Origin: Opitutaceae bacterium
GTDB lineage: Bacteria; Verrucomicrobiota; Verrucomicrobiia; Opitutales; Opitutaceae
Length of the DNA: 64,000 nucleotides
Direction of reading: 5' to 3'
Assembly: GCA_003151515.1 (NCBI GenBank)
Contig: PLXS01000016.1
Coordinates: forward strand, 1 to 64,000
The notes under the pieces are model-generated. The model was not told where the DNA came from, did no database searches, and was given only the letters and a program-made list of their open reading frames with translations. Shown in pieces: positions 25,014-32,472 of the stretch. Positions within the stretch are counted from its first letter, which is position 1. Each line of letters starts with the position of its first letter. A program made the position numbers and the translations under genes.

Positions 25014-26576
25014 CTACCTGACGAGAAGCAGGGTCACGCCGTGGCCGGGCACGCGCCCCGAGTAGCCCCGCCCGGCCGCGACCAGGTCGGCGTGCCGCCA
25101 CAGGTCGCGCAAAGCCGAGGGCTTGGACGCCATGCCGATGTCGGACCAGGCGAGGGACACCTCCCTGTCGTCGGCGTTGCGGTTGAAGACGGCCAGCGCC
25201 CGGGCTCCGCCGCTCATCGCCTTTGTCCAGATTTCGACGCCGCCCCTCCGGGAGATGACGCTGCCCTGCCTTCCCAGGGGGTCCTGGTCCACCGCTATCG
25301 CCTCGCGGTTGGTCAGGATCTCGCGGGTGTCCCGCGACATCGCGCGCAGGTCGTTGCCGGCGATGAGCGGCGCCGCCAGCATGCACCACAGGCTGAAATG
25401 GGTCCGGTATTCCGCGGGGCTCATGCCGCCGTTGCCGACCTCGAGCATGTCGGGGTCGTTCCAGTGGCCCGGGGCTGCGTAGCGCGCCAGGCGGTCCTGG
25501 CTGAACCCGTTCGCGCACATCGAATCCCAGTTGTCCTGGATGTCGCCGGTCGTGCGCCAGAGGTTGGCCCCGGCCGCGGGGCCCCACGTCCAGACGTCGC
25601 CCATTCCGTACTCGCACAGGCTGTAGACGATGGGGCGGCCGCAGGCCTGCAGGGCGCTCCCCATGCGCTGGTACACGGCCCGCACCTGCGCCGGCGGGTA
25701 GACGCGCGAGGCGCTGCACCAGTCGTACTTGAGGTAGTCGATGCCCCAGGCGGCGTAGGTCCTCGCGTCCTGCTCCTCGTGGCCGTAGCTGCCCTCGTAG
25801 CCGCCGCAGGTCGCGGGCCCAGGCGACGAGTAGATGCCGAGCTTGAGCCCCCGGCCGTGCACGTAGGCGGCGAGGGCCCTCATGTCCGGGAACTTCCGGT
25901 TCGCCACGATGCTGCCCTGCGCGTCGCGCCCCAGCTCCCAGGTGTCGTCAATGTTCACGTACGTGTAGCCCGCGGCGGCCATGCCCGAGGCGACCATCGC
26001 GTCCGCGGTCTCGCGGATGACCCTGTCGTCCACCGCCTCGCTGAAATGGTTCCAGCTGTTCCAGCCCATCGGCGGCGTCGCCGCCAGCCCGTTGGCCGGC
26101 AGCTCGCGCAGGGCGGGAGGCGCGGCGGCCGCGGGCAGCTGCATGTCGGCGGCCGTGGCCGGCTTCGCGATGCGCACCACCTCGGTCTTTCCCCGGTCGT
26201 AGCTCAGGATGACGCGAAGGTCCGCCCCTTCAGGCCGGACCCGGAAGCTCCAGCCCCAGTCGGCTATCGCGAAGACAAGGTCGCCCCCCTCCACCCGGAC
26301 GTCGCGCACCGGGATCTCGACCGCGCAGTTGGGCATGACGGTCGCCTCCGTGGCTACGCCGCTCTGGCGCAGGATGATGATCGTGTGCAGGACGACCCCC
26401 GAATCCTTGGGCTCGTCCATCCTCCAGGCCCCGCTGAGCCCCGATGCAAGCGCCGGGGCGCGCAGCGCGAGCGCGGCCGCGATCACGAGGAGCCTTCCGA
26501 GCGCCGCGGCGCGCCTGCAGGCCAAGGCCTTGGGGCGTTGGCGGTCAATCCGTCCGGCGGGTCGCGGGTGATCCAT
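25014..26576 (-). CDS. Secreted GH27 alpha-galactosidase
   Basis: This encodes 520 residues from ATG 26576. A basic N-terminus and the hydrophobic RLLVIAAALALRAPALA (about 28-45) look like a signal peptide, so the enzyme is exported. An N-terminal beta domain (about 46-140) precedes the GH27 barrel. Motifs are TPPMGWNSWNHF, YVNIDDTW, YLKYDWC with the nucleophile Asp at about 285, and WNDPDMLEVGNGG with the acid/base Asp at about 376. A C-terminal antiparallel beta domain follows. The family removes terminal alpha-galactose (or alpha-N-acetylgalactosamine) from plant oligosaccharides and galactomannan. Further in-frame starts upstream (26606, 26645) would overlap the divergent small gene at 26605 and add no signal-like sequence. 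Confidence 0.93.
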   Translation of the reverse strand: MDHPRPAGRIDRQRPKALACRRAAALGRLLVIAAALALRAPALASGLSGAWRMDEPKDSGVVLHTIIILRQSGVATEATVMPNCAVEIPVRDVRVEGGDLVFAIADWGWSFRVRPEGADLRVILSYDRGKTEVVRIAKPATAADMQLPAAAAPPALRELPANGLAATPPMGWNSWNHFSEAVDDRVIRETADAMVASGMAAAGYTYVNIDDTWELGRDAQGSIVANRKFPDMRALAAYVHGRGLKLGIYSSPGPATCGGYEGSYGHEEQDARTYAAWGIDYLKYDWCSASRVYPPAQVRAVYQRMGSALQACGRPIVYSLCEYGMGDVWTWGPAAGANLWRTTGDIQDNWDSMCANGFSQDRLARYAAPGHWNDPDMLEVGNGGMSPAEYRTHFSLWCMLAAPLIAGNDLRAMSRDTREILTNREAIAVDQDPLGRQGSVISRRGGVEIWTKAMSGGARALAVFNRNADDREVSLAWSDIGMASKPSALRDLWRHADLVAAGRGYSGRVPGHGVTLLLVR

Positions 26577-26604
26577 CCGGCCCGTCCGTGGATTGGTACG
26601 GTCC

Positions 26605-26751
26605 ATGCTCGAAACCATGCCCGTGAACACACCCGCATCGTCCATCCACTACAAGCCGCAACCGCAGGCGAAGCTGTCACTGAAGGCGTCACTCATCGTG
26701 TGCGCCTCCACGATTGCCGTCGCCGTGGCGGTCATCGCGCTCGTGCGCTGA
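26605..26751 (+). CDS. Small single-pass membrane protein
   Basis: This encodes 48 residues. A polar N-terminal half with several Lys/Gln is followed by one hydrophobic span (SLIVCASTIAVAVAVIALV) ending in Arg-stop. A second ATG at 26617 gives 44 residues. It starts 28 bases from the divergent alpha-galactosidase start. The frame has a convincing membrane pattern, but the ribosome site is weak and the family is unknown, so this is only a candidate small protein. Confidence 0.4.
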   Translation: MLETMPVNTPASSIHYKPQPQAKLSLKASLIVCASTIAVAVAVIALVR

Positions 26752-26864
26752 CCAGGCCGCCTGCGCCGGCCAGGTCCCAAGAAGCGCCCTATTTGCCCGG
26801 GGGCGCGCGTTGATTGCATTCATCCGGCCGTGCGGCCCGGACGGGCCGCCCCATGGCGGTAGGG

Positions 26865-26946
26865 TTTCACCCCATAGCAGGCAGGCCCGCATTGGGGCAC
26901 GGTTCTGCCCGTAGTAGGTGAAATAGGTGTTGTTAGGCAATAGGTG
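26865..26946. repeat. Intergenic repeat words with dyad, upstream of 26975
   Basis: TTTCACCCCATAGCAGGCA (26865-26883) recurs with one change at 57907-57925. Directly after it, CAGGCCCGCATTG (26882-26894) recurs with one change at 57886-57898. On the opposite strand, the 26907-26927 segment reads CCTATTTCACCTACTACGGGCA, a variant of the same word and of 57903-57925, so the element also forms an imperfect dyad. TAGGTG is repeated at 26915, 26924 and 26941. It lies about 30-110 bases before a gene start, so a regulatory or mobile-repeat origin is possible. Confidence 0.55.
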
Positions 26947-26974
26947 AGAAGCGAAAGGGCACCCTGGACCATCC

Positions 26975-27247
26975 ATGAAGACATTCAGTCTTTTGTTCCC
27001 GCAGATGATCGGCCCCTTGTGGTTGCGGGAGGTCCAGGGCGCTCATCGCGAGACGTGCGCCCACCACTACGGCGCAACGCTGAACAGGATCCATTTTCAC
27101 TTTCGCGCCGGCGTCGTTGACTGCCCGGCCGACGAAACCGCGATGGAGGCCTGGCTCGGGCGAAACGTCCTCGGCGCCACGAAGGCCGGCTTCGGCAATT
27201 CGCCGCGGGCGATTTCCTTCGAGCCGCAGCCGGCGGCCGGCATTTGA
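26975..27247 (+). CDS. Small hypothetical protein
   Basis: This encodes 90 residues and the family is not recognised. It is soluble, with a His/Arg-rich middle (HRETCAHHYG..HFHFRAGVVDCPADETAMEAWLG) and no signal or membrane segment. Its stop is four bases before the next ATG, so the two small genes form a likely pair. It lies just downstream of the repeat-word element at 26865-26946. Confidence 0.45.
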   Translation: MKTFSLLFPQMIGPLWLREVQGAHRETCAHHYGATLNRIHFHFRAGVVDCPADETAMEAWLGRNVLGATKAGFGNSPRAISFEPQPAAGI

Positions 27248-27250
27248 GCC

Positions 27251-27439
27251 ATGTCCAGCACCACGCAAGCCATGGGCCGGATTCACTCGCTGGTGGGAGG
27301 CCTGAGCCACGCCATGCTGCGCGCCCGGCGCCTCGGCGGCCTGCGGGGGGGGCCGGCCCGCGCAAGGCTCCTGACGCCCAAGCGCCGCTCGGAGATCGCC
27401 CGGCAGGGGGCGAGGGCCAGGTGGGGTCTGACGGCCTGA
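27251..27439 (+). CDS. Small protein with LTPxxRxEIAxxGAxARWG motif
   Basis: This encodes 62 residues. The C-terminal third, LTPKRRSEIARQGARARWG, matches the common small helical motif (S/T-P-E-R-R-x-E-I-A-R-x-G-x-x-A-R-W-G) found in many short bacterial and phage proteins of unknown function. The N-terminal part is Arg/Gly-rich. It starts four bases after the upstream small gene, which supports both being real. Confidence 0.5.
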   Translation: MSSTTQAMGRIHSLVGGLSHAMLRARRLGGLRGGPARARLLTPKRRSEIARQGARARWGLTA

Positions 27440-27582
27440 ATCAGGGCGCAGGGGAGCGCTCCGGCGCATCCCGTCCGGCTCCCTTTCGAGTCACCGTGTC
27501 GCCGGGCCCCGGGAGGCTCGACAGCCGGGCCTGTCGGGGGGAATGATCCCATGCGCCCATCCCTGCGGCCCGGTTCGCACGG

Positions 27583-28758
27583 ATGGCCGCCACCATGCGC
27601 CTCCCCGCCCTGCTTGCCCTAGCAGGCGCAGCCTGCCTGCCGGCGGTTGCCGCAGAGAGCGTCCCCGCCCGGCAGGGTTTCAAATGGTCGACCGCAGCAG
27701 CCGACACGTTTCTCCGTAGGTTCCCCGACCCCGACTCCATCCATTGGGTCAACTCGACGAACCACTTCAGCTGGCAGGCCGGTTACGCGATGTTCACCTT
27801 CGAGAAGCTTTGGCGCCTGACGGGCGACGCCAGGTATCTTGACTACATCAGGCGCTACGTCGACCAGCAGGTGGACGAGCGGGGCAATGTGCCCAACTTC
27901 TCCCCCGCCGCCCTCGACAATTTCCTCCCGGGCTATGCGATCCTTTTCATGTACGAGCAGACCGGGCTCGCGAAATACAGGATCGCCGCGACCAGGATGC
28001 GCGACGGCTTCCGCGGCTATCCCAGGAATTCCGACGGCAGCTTCTGGCACGGCGACTGGGCCAGGCACCAGCTCTGGGTCGACGGGGTGTTCATGGGCGA
28101 GATGTTCCTCGCGCGCTACGGCGCCGTCGTGGGCGAGCGCGAATACGCCTTCGGGGAGGTGACCCGGCAGATGACGCTCGCGCTGCGCCACTGCGTGAAG
28201 CCGAACGGGCTGCTTCTGCACGGCTGGGATGAGTCGAAGTCGGCGAGCTGGGCGGACAGGAGGACCGGCCTGGCCCCGGAAGTCTGGAGCGAGGGCCTTG
28301 GCTGGTACGCCGTGCTGATCGCGGACGTCCTTGATTACCTGCCCGGCGACGACCCGGGCCGCGGCGCGCTTCTCGGCGCCTTGAGGAACCTGTGCAGGGG
28401 GCTCAAGGACGTGCAGGACCAAAAGACTGGGATGTGGTGCCAGGTCGTGGACAAGCCCGGCGAGCCCGGCAACTGGAACGAGACGTCGGGCACCGGAATG
28501 TTCATCTACCTGATCAGGAAATCCATCAACAGGGGCTACATTGGCGGGGCCGAGTACCTTCCCGTGGCGGAAAAAGCCTATGCCGGCATCATCAGTAAGG
28601 CGGCGGTCGACCCCGACGGGCTCGTCGACATCCGCGACTGCAGCAGCATCGGCATCCAGGACAGCTACGAGGCCTACATCCATTCCCCGAAGGAGGTGAA
28701 TCCCTTCGCCCCCGTGACGTCATTCATCCTGGGAACGAGCATAATGGAGGCGCGGTGA
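27583..28758 (+). CDS. Secreted GH105-like unsaturated glycuronyl hydrolase
   Basis: This encodes 391 residues. The signal peptide is MRLPALLALAGAACLPAVAA (ATG 27583, or ATG 27595 four codons later). The mature part has the alpha6/alpha6-barrel pattern of GH88/GH105: LWVDGVFMGEMFLARYG with the catalytic Asp, WSEGLGWYAVLIADVLDYLP, MWCQVVDKPGEPGNWNETSGTGMFIY, and a closing YIHSPKEVNPFAPVTSFILG. The family removes 4,5-unsaturated uronic acids from products of pectate or rhamnogalacturonan lyases. Specificity (YteR/YesR type) is inferred. Confidence 0.85.
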   Translation: MAATMRLPALLALAGAACLPAVAAESVPARQGFKWSTAAADTFLRRFPDPDSIHWVNSTNHFSWQAGYAMFTFEKLWRLTGDARYLDYIRRYVDQQVDERGNVPNFSPAALDNFLPGYAILFMYEQTGLAKYRIAATRMRDGFRGYPRNSDGSFWHGDWARHQLWVDGVFMGEMFLARYGAVVGEREYAFGEVTRQMTLALRHCVKPNGLLLHGWDESKSASWADRRTGLAPEVWSEGLGWYAVLIADVLDYLPGDDPGRGALLGALRNLCRGLKDVQDQKTGMWCQVVDKPGEPGNWNETSGTGMFIYLIRKSINRGYIGGAEYLPVAEKAYAGIISKAAVDPDGLVDIRDCSSIGIQDSYEAYIHSPKEVNPFAPVTSFILGTSIMEAR

Positions 28759-28832
28759 GGCTTGGCGGCGGGAGGGCGGGGCCGCAGCATTAAGCGTGAT
28801 TGCCCGCCCGAATCTGCCATAACCGGCATCCC

Positions 28833-30308
28833 ATGGACCTTTTCCGAACGCAGCCGATCTCCGAGCTGCATTCCGAAGCCGCCTCAAGCCAAGGGCTCAA
28901 CAAGAGCCTGTCATCGGTGAACCTGGTGAGCCTGGGCATCGGCGCCGTCATAGGCGCCGGCATATTCGTCATCACCGGCAATGCCGCGGCGCTCTACGCC
29001 GGCCCGGCGATCGTCATCTCCTTCATCATCTCGGGCCTCGGGTGCCTCTTTGCCGGGCTGTGCTACGCCGAGTTCGCGGCCATGCTCCCCATCGCCGGGA
29101 GCGCCTACACCTACGCGTACGCGACCCTCGGGGAGTTCGTCGCCTGGATCATCGGCTGGGACCTGATCCTGGAGTACCTCTTCGCCTCGTCCACGGTCGC
29201 GGTCGGCTGGTCGGGCCACACCCAGGACTTCCTGGGGGAATTCGGCCTGCACCTGCCGGCCGCCCTGCACCAGGCCCCGGTCAGCTATGCCAGCCGCGGG
29301 GGCTTCCAGCTCACGGGGGCGCTCTTCGACCTGCCGGCGGCCGCCATCGTCGTCTTCCTGACCATCCTCCTCGTGATCGGGATCAAGGAGTCGGCCGCAT
29401 TCAACAATGTCATCGTGGCCGTGAAGGTGACGGTCCTGCTGGCCGTGATCGCATTCGGGGCCTGGTTCCTGCTGGGCCACCGCGCCCTGGCGGCCGCCAA
29501 CCTGACCCCGTTCATCCCGCCGAACACGGGGCACTTCGGGGAATTCGGCTGGAGCGGCATCTTCAAGGGGGCCGCGGTCATCTTCTTCGCGTACATCGGG
29601 TTCGACGCCGTCTCCACGACCGCGCAGGAGGCGCGCAACCCCCAGCGCGACATGCCCATCGGGATCCTCGGCTCCCTGGGGATATGCATGGTGATCTTCG
29701 TCGGCGTCTCGTTCGTCCTCTGCGGCATGGCCCGCTACACGGAGCTGAACAATCCCGCCCCGGTCGTGTACGCCCTGCAGCACATCGGGGCGCCCCCGGT
29801 GCTGCGCCTCTTCGTCGAGATCGCGGCCATCGCGGGCCTGAGCTCGGTGGTGCTGGTCATGCTGATGGGCCAGCCGCGCATCTTCTTCTCCATGGCGAGG
29901 GACGGGCTGCTGCCCCCGTCGTTTGCCAAGGTGCATCCCCGCTTCAGGACGCCCTACATCACGACCATACTGACCGGGGCGGTCGCGACCGTGGCCGCCG
30001 GGCTCCTGCCGCTCAGCGTCCTCGGCCAGCTGGTCTCGATCGGCACCCTGTTCGCGTTCGTCCTGGTCTGCATCGGGATCCCGGTGCTGCGAAAGCACCG
30101 GCCGGAGATTCCCCGGCCGTTCCGCACGCCATGGGTTCCGCTGGTGCCGATCCTGGGGGCGGGGATCTGCCTGGTGCAGATGGCCTCCCTTCCCGCCGAC
30201 ACATGGCTTCGCCTCGTGATCTGGATGGCGATAGGCCTGGCGATATACTTCGGGTACGGACAGCGGCACAGCAAGCTGCGCCGGGACGACAAGCCGGGCT
30301 CCCGGTGA
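28833..30308 (+). CDS. APC-family amino-acid permease (CAT-like)
   Basis: This encodes 491 residues with about 12 membrane segments. The APC signature [33 protein letters not shown] is in TM1-TM2, and [28 protein letters not shown] is in TM6-7, typical of cationic amino-acid transporter (CAT/YfnA) proteins. ATG 28833 was chosen; upstream in-frame sequence adds 11 polar residues. The C-terminus is basic and cytoplasmic. Substrate is not determined by the sequence. It lies 74 bp after the GH105 gene and may have its own promoter. Confidence 0.88.
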   Translation: MDLFRTQPISELHSEAASSQGLNKSLSSVNLVSLGIGAVIGAGIFVITGNAAALYAGPAIVISFIISGLGCLFAGLCYAEFAAMLPIAGSAYTYAYATLGEFVAWIIGWDLILEYLFASSTVAVGWSGHTQDFLGEFGLHLPAALHQAPVSYASRGGFQLTGALFDLPAAAIVVFLTILLVIGIKESAAFNNVIVAVKVTVLLAVIAFGAWFLLGHRALAAANLTPFIPPNTGHFGEFGWSGIFKGAAVIFFAYIGFDAVSTTAQEARNPQRDMPIGILGSLGICMVIFVGVSFVLCGMARYTELNNPAPVVYALQHIGAPPVLRLFVEIAAIAGLSSVVLVMLMGQPRIFFSMARDGLLPPSFAKVHPRFRTPYITTILTGAVATVAAGLLPLSVLGQLVSIGTLFAFVLVCIGIPVLRKHRPEIPRPFRTPWVPLVPILGAGICLVQMASLPADTWLRLVIWMAIGLAIYFGYGQRHSKLRRDDKPGSR

Positions 30309-30439
30309 CCCGCGCGACGCCCGGGACGGCCACGCGCCGAACGCCAAGGGGCCGGGCTTCCCGAGCGGACGGCGCGGCGAACCCGATTTCATCCCGATGG
30401 TCCTGGCGGCGACCAACCGGCAGGTGAACGGGCCTGCGG

Positions 30440-30613
30440 CTACTGCTCCTTCATCGGGTCCTGAAAACCCTCCGCCTGCTGCTCGTGCCTCGTCCTGGCG
30501 TTGTCCACCTGCTGCTGGGGGGAAAGCGAGGCGCAGGACGAAAGCGACATCGCCAAGAGTCCGGCCGCGACCAGCGCCGCGAGCTTCGCGCGATTGAGGG
30601 GTTGGAGTTTCAT
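30440..30613 (-). CDS. Small lipoprotein
   Basis: This encodes 57 residues from ATG 30613. The basic N-terminus (KLQPLNRAK) and hydrophobic LAALVAAGLLAMSLSSC end in a lipobox LSSC with Cys at about 27. The mature part is 30 polar residues rich in Gln. Envelope anchoring is expected; function unknown. It stands alone between the permease (+) and the response regulator (+). Confidence 0.65.
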   Translation of the reverse strand: MKLQPLNRAKLAALVAAGLLAMSLSSCASLSPQQQVDNARTRHEQQAEGFQDPMKEQ

Positions 30614-30750
30614 GGGGACCCGCGGGCCCCCCGCGGGGCCCGCCCCCCAATTATGGATGATCACGCCGCGGACACCAATGGGGTGTTCGCCCAATTACCA
30701 GGCGATGCCCGGCCTGATAGAATCATCGTGCCCCCAACGGGACATGCCCG

Positions 30751-31275
30751 ATGCCCACCGACTCCGCGCCCTCCCACGATTCCGATATGCCGGCCTCCGC
30801 CAAGGCGGCGCGACCCATCGCCCAGGGCGGCGGGGCTGATACCCGCGCCCCTCAGCGACTGCTGAAGGAAGCGCGGCTGCGCACCCTGCTCTACATTGAG
30901 GACAACCCGGCGAACATGACGCTCGTCGAGGAGCTCATCGCGCGGCGCCCCGACCTGAGGCTCCTGAAGGCGGTTGACGGGATTCTTGGCGTCGCGCTTG
31001 CGAGAGCCTCCAGGCCCGACGTGATCCTGATGGACATCAACCTGCCTGAGATCAGCGGTGTCGACGCCCTGGCGATACTGCGCGAAGACCCCGCCACGGC
31101 GCACATCCCAATCGTGGCGCTCACCGGCAATTCGATGCCGCGCGACATCGAGTTTGGCCTCGAGGTCGGATTTTTCAGCTACATCACCAAGCCCTTCAAG
31201 ATCAGGGAGTTCATGAAAACCCTGAATGTGGCCATGGAATTTGCCGAGAAGGCAGCCGGGGCGCGCATGAGATGA
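30751..31275 (+). CDS. Single-domain response regulator
   Basis: This encodes 174 residues. A disordered N-terminal extension of about 40 residues precedes a CheY-like receiver domain. Visible are the acidic pair in LLYIEDNPANMTLVEE, the phospho-acceptor Asp at about 95 in VILMDINLPEISG, the switch Thr in IVALTGNS, and Lys at about 147 in ITKPFK. There is no output domain, so it acts by protein contact (DivK-like). The PFKIREFMKTL end is typical of receivers that pair with hybrid kinases. No cognate kinase is adjacent. Confidence 0.9.
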   Translation: MPTDSAPSHDSDMPASAKAARPIAQGGGADTRAPQRLLKEARLRTLLYIEDNPANMTLVEELIARRPDLRLLKAVDGILGVALARASRPDVILMDINLPEISGVDALAILREDPATAHIPIVALTGNSMPRDIEFGLEVGFFSYITKPFKIREFMKTLNVAMEFAEKAAGARMR

Positions 31276-31653
31276 GGCTGATGCCGCAGCCGGTGCGCCC
31301 ATGGCAAGCCAGGCCCCGCTGGAAGGTTCGCTTCTGGCACGTGGAACGCATGGTTAGCCTTCTCTAGACTACGCAGGGAATTCGCACCCCAGGATCCGAA
31401 GGGGGGAAGTCCTTCGAGTTGCGGGTTACAAGCAGACATCCCTCGCTTCGAGCAGTCGCCCACACCATGGCGTCTGGCAGCCGAACCCAAAAGGTCTTTC
31501 GGATCTTAATCGCTTCGCTTGCTATATCGACTGAAAGTTAATGGACCGTGAAGGCGGACAAGAATTCCAGGCACGCCTTTTCGTCCGCCGGCCAGCAATT
31601 GCGCAATGTTTGGTCGTCTTGGCGGCCCCGCCCGCGATAGTATGGAGGTGCGG
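31276..31653. other. Noncoding gap before methyltransferase
   Basis: There are 378 bases with no convincing frame in any direction. The last 50 bases could be read as an N-terminal extension of the methyltransferase from ATG 31606, but the good ribosome site favours 31654. I see no RNA gene or repeat. Confidence 0.4.
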
Positions 31654-32373
31654 ATGACGATCGAAGCCCTGGCGCTGGTTAACCGGCGATTCTACGATGC
31701 CCTTTGGGGGTCCAGCCGTCTGGTGCGCCCCGAGCGGTTGAACACGTGGCAGCTTCTGTCGGAATTGGCCTCCAAGTCACCATCCCGCCTTGAAGTCGGG
31801 CCGGGCCTTCGGCCGCGCCTGCCAATTGCCGGAACCCATTTCATCGACATCAGCCCGTTTGCCGTTGCGCGCCTGAAGGCGGAGGGCGGGCTCGCGATGG
31901 AAGGCACGGTCGGCGCCCTTCCGTTTGCGGACGGGCAGTTCGACCTGATCTGCGCATTCGATATCATCGAGCATATCGAGGACGACCAGGGCGGCTTCCG
32001 GGAGCTGAGCCGCGTACTAAGGAAGGGCGGGCGTCTCGTCCTTTCGGTCCCCATACACGCGGCGCTCTGGACGGATTTCGACGCGCTGGTCGGGCATGCG
32101 AGGCGGTACGAGCCCGGGGAGCTCGTCGAGCGGCTCGGGCTCCATCATTTCGAGATCGAGCGGAGCGCCCCGTTTGGGATGCAGCCCGCCAATCCCTGGC
32201 TTGTGAGGCAGGGAATGCACTGGCTCATCCACCACCGGGAGACGGCGATGCGCTGGTACAATGGCTTCATCGCCCCGATCGGCCTGCTGTTCCAGAAGCG
32301 GCTACGGTTTTCCCCGGGGCTGATCGAGACGGGCGCAATCGACGAGCTGATCCTCGTGTGCGAGCGCCGGTGA
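31654..32373 (+). CDS. Class I SAM-dependent methyltransferase
   Basis: This encodes 239 residues from ATG 31654, which has GGAGG five bases upstream. The Rossmann core shows motif I as RLEVGPGLRPRLPI, then HFIDISPFAV, motif ALPFADGQFDLICAFDIIEHIEDDQGG and VLRKGGRLVLSVPI. This is the Methyltransf_11 pattern, often acting on lipids, quinones or sugars. The C-terminal 60 residues hold amphipathic stretches that may touch the membrane. The GH2 gene follows closely, but nothing links the two functionally. Confidence 0.85.
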   Translation: MTIEALALVNRRFYDALWGSSRLVRPERLNTWQLLSELASKSPSRLEVGPGLRPRLPIAGTHFIDISPFAVARLKAEGGLAMEGTVGALPFADGQFDLICAFDIIEHIEDDQGGFRELSRVLRKGGRLVLSVPIHAALWTDFDALVGHARRYEPGELVERLGLHHFEIERSAPFGMQPANPWLVRQGMHWLIHHRETAMRWYNGFIAPIGLLFQKRLRFSPGLIETGAIDELILVCERR

Positions 32374-32472
32374 GTGCGGGCCCTGAAGGCGCGGGCCGGT
32401 TCCGGCGCCCCGAGGCCTGCAAGCAGGCTTGAGTGCGGGCTCAGTCGGACGTATACCCCGCCCTTCGATCGC

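Noticed and set aside
31276..31653. Possible small RNA or riboswitch before the methyltransferase
   Set aside because: I could find no conserved fold or stable stem beyond chance.
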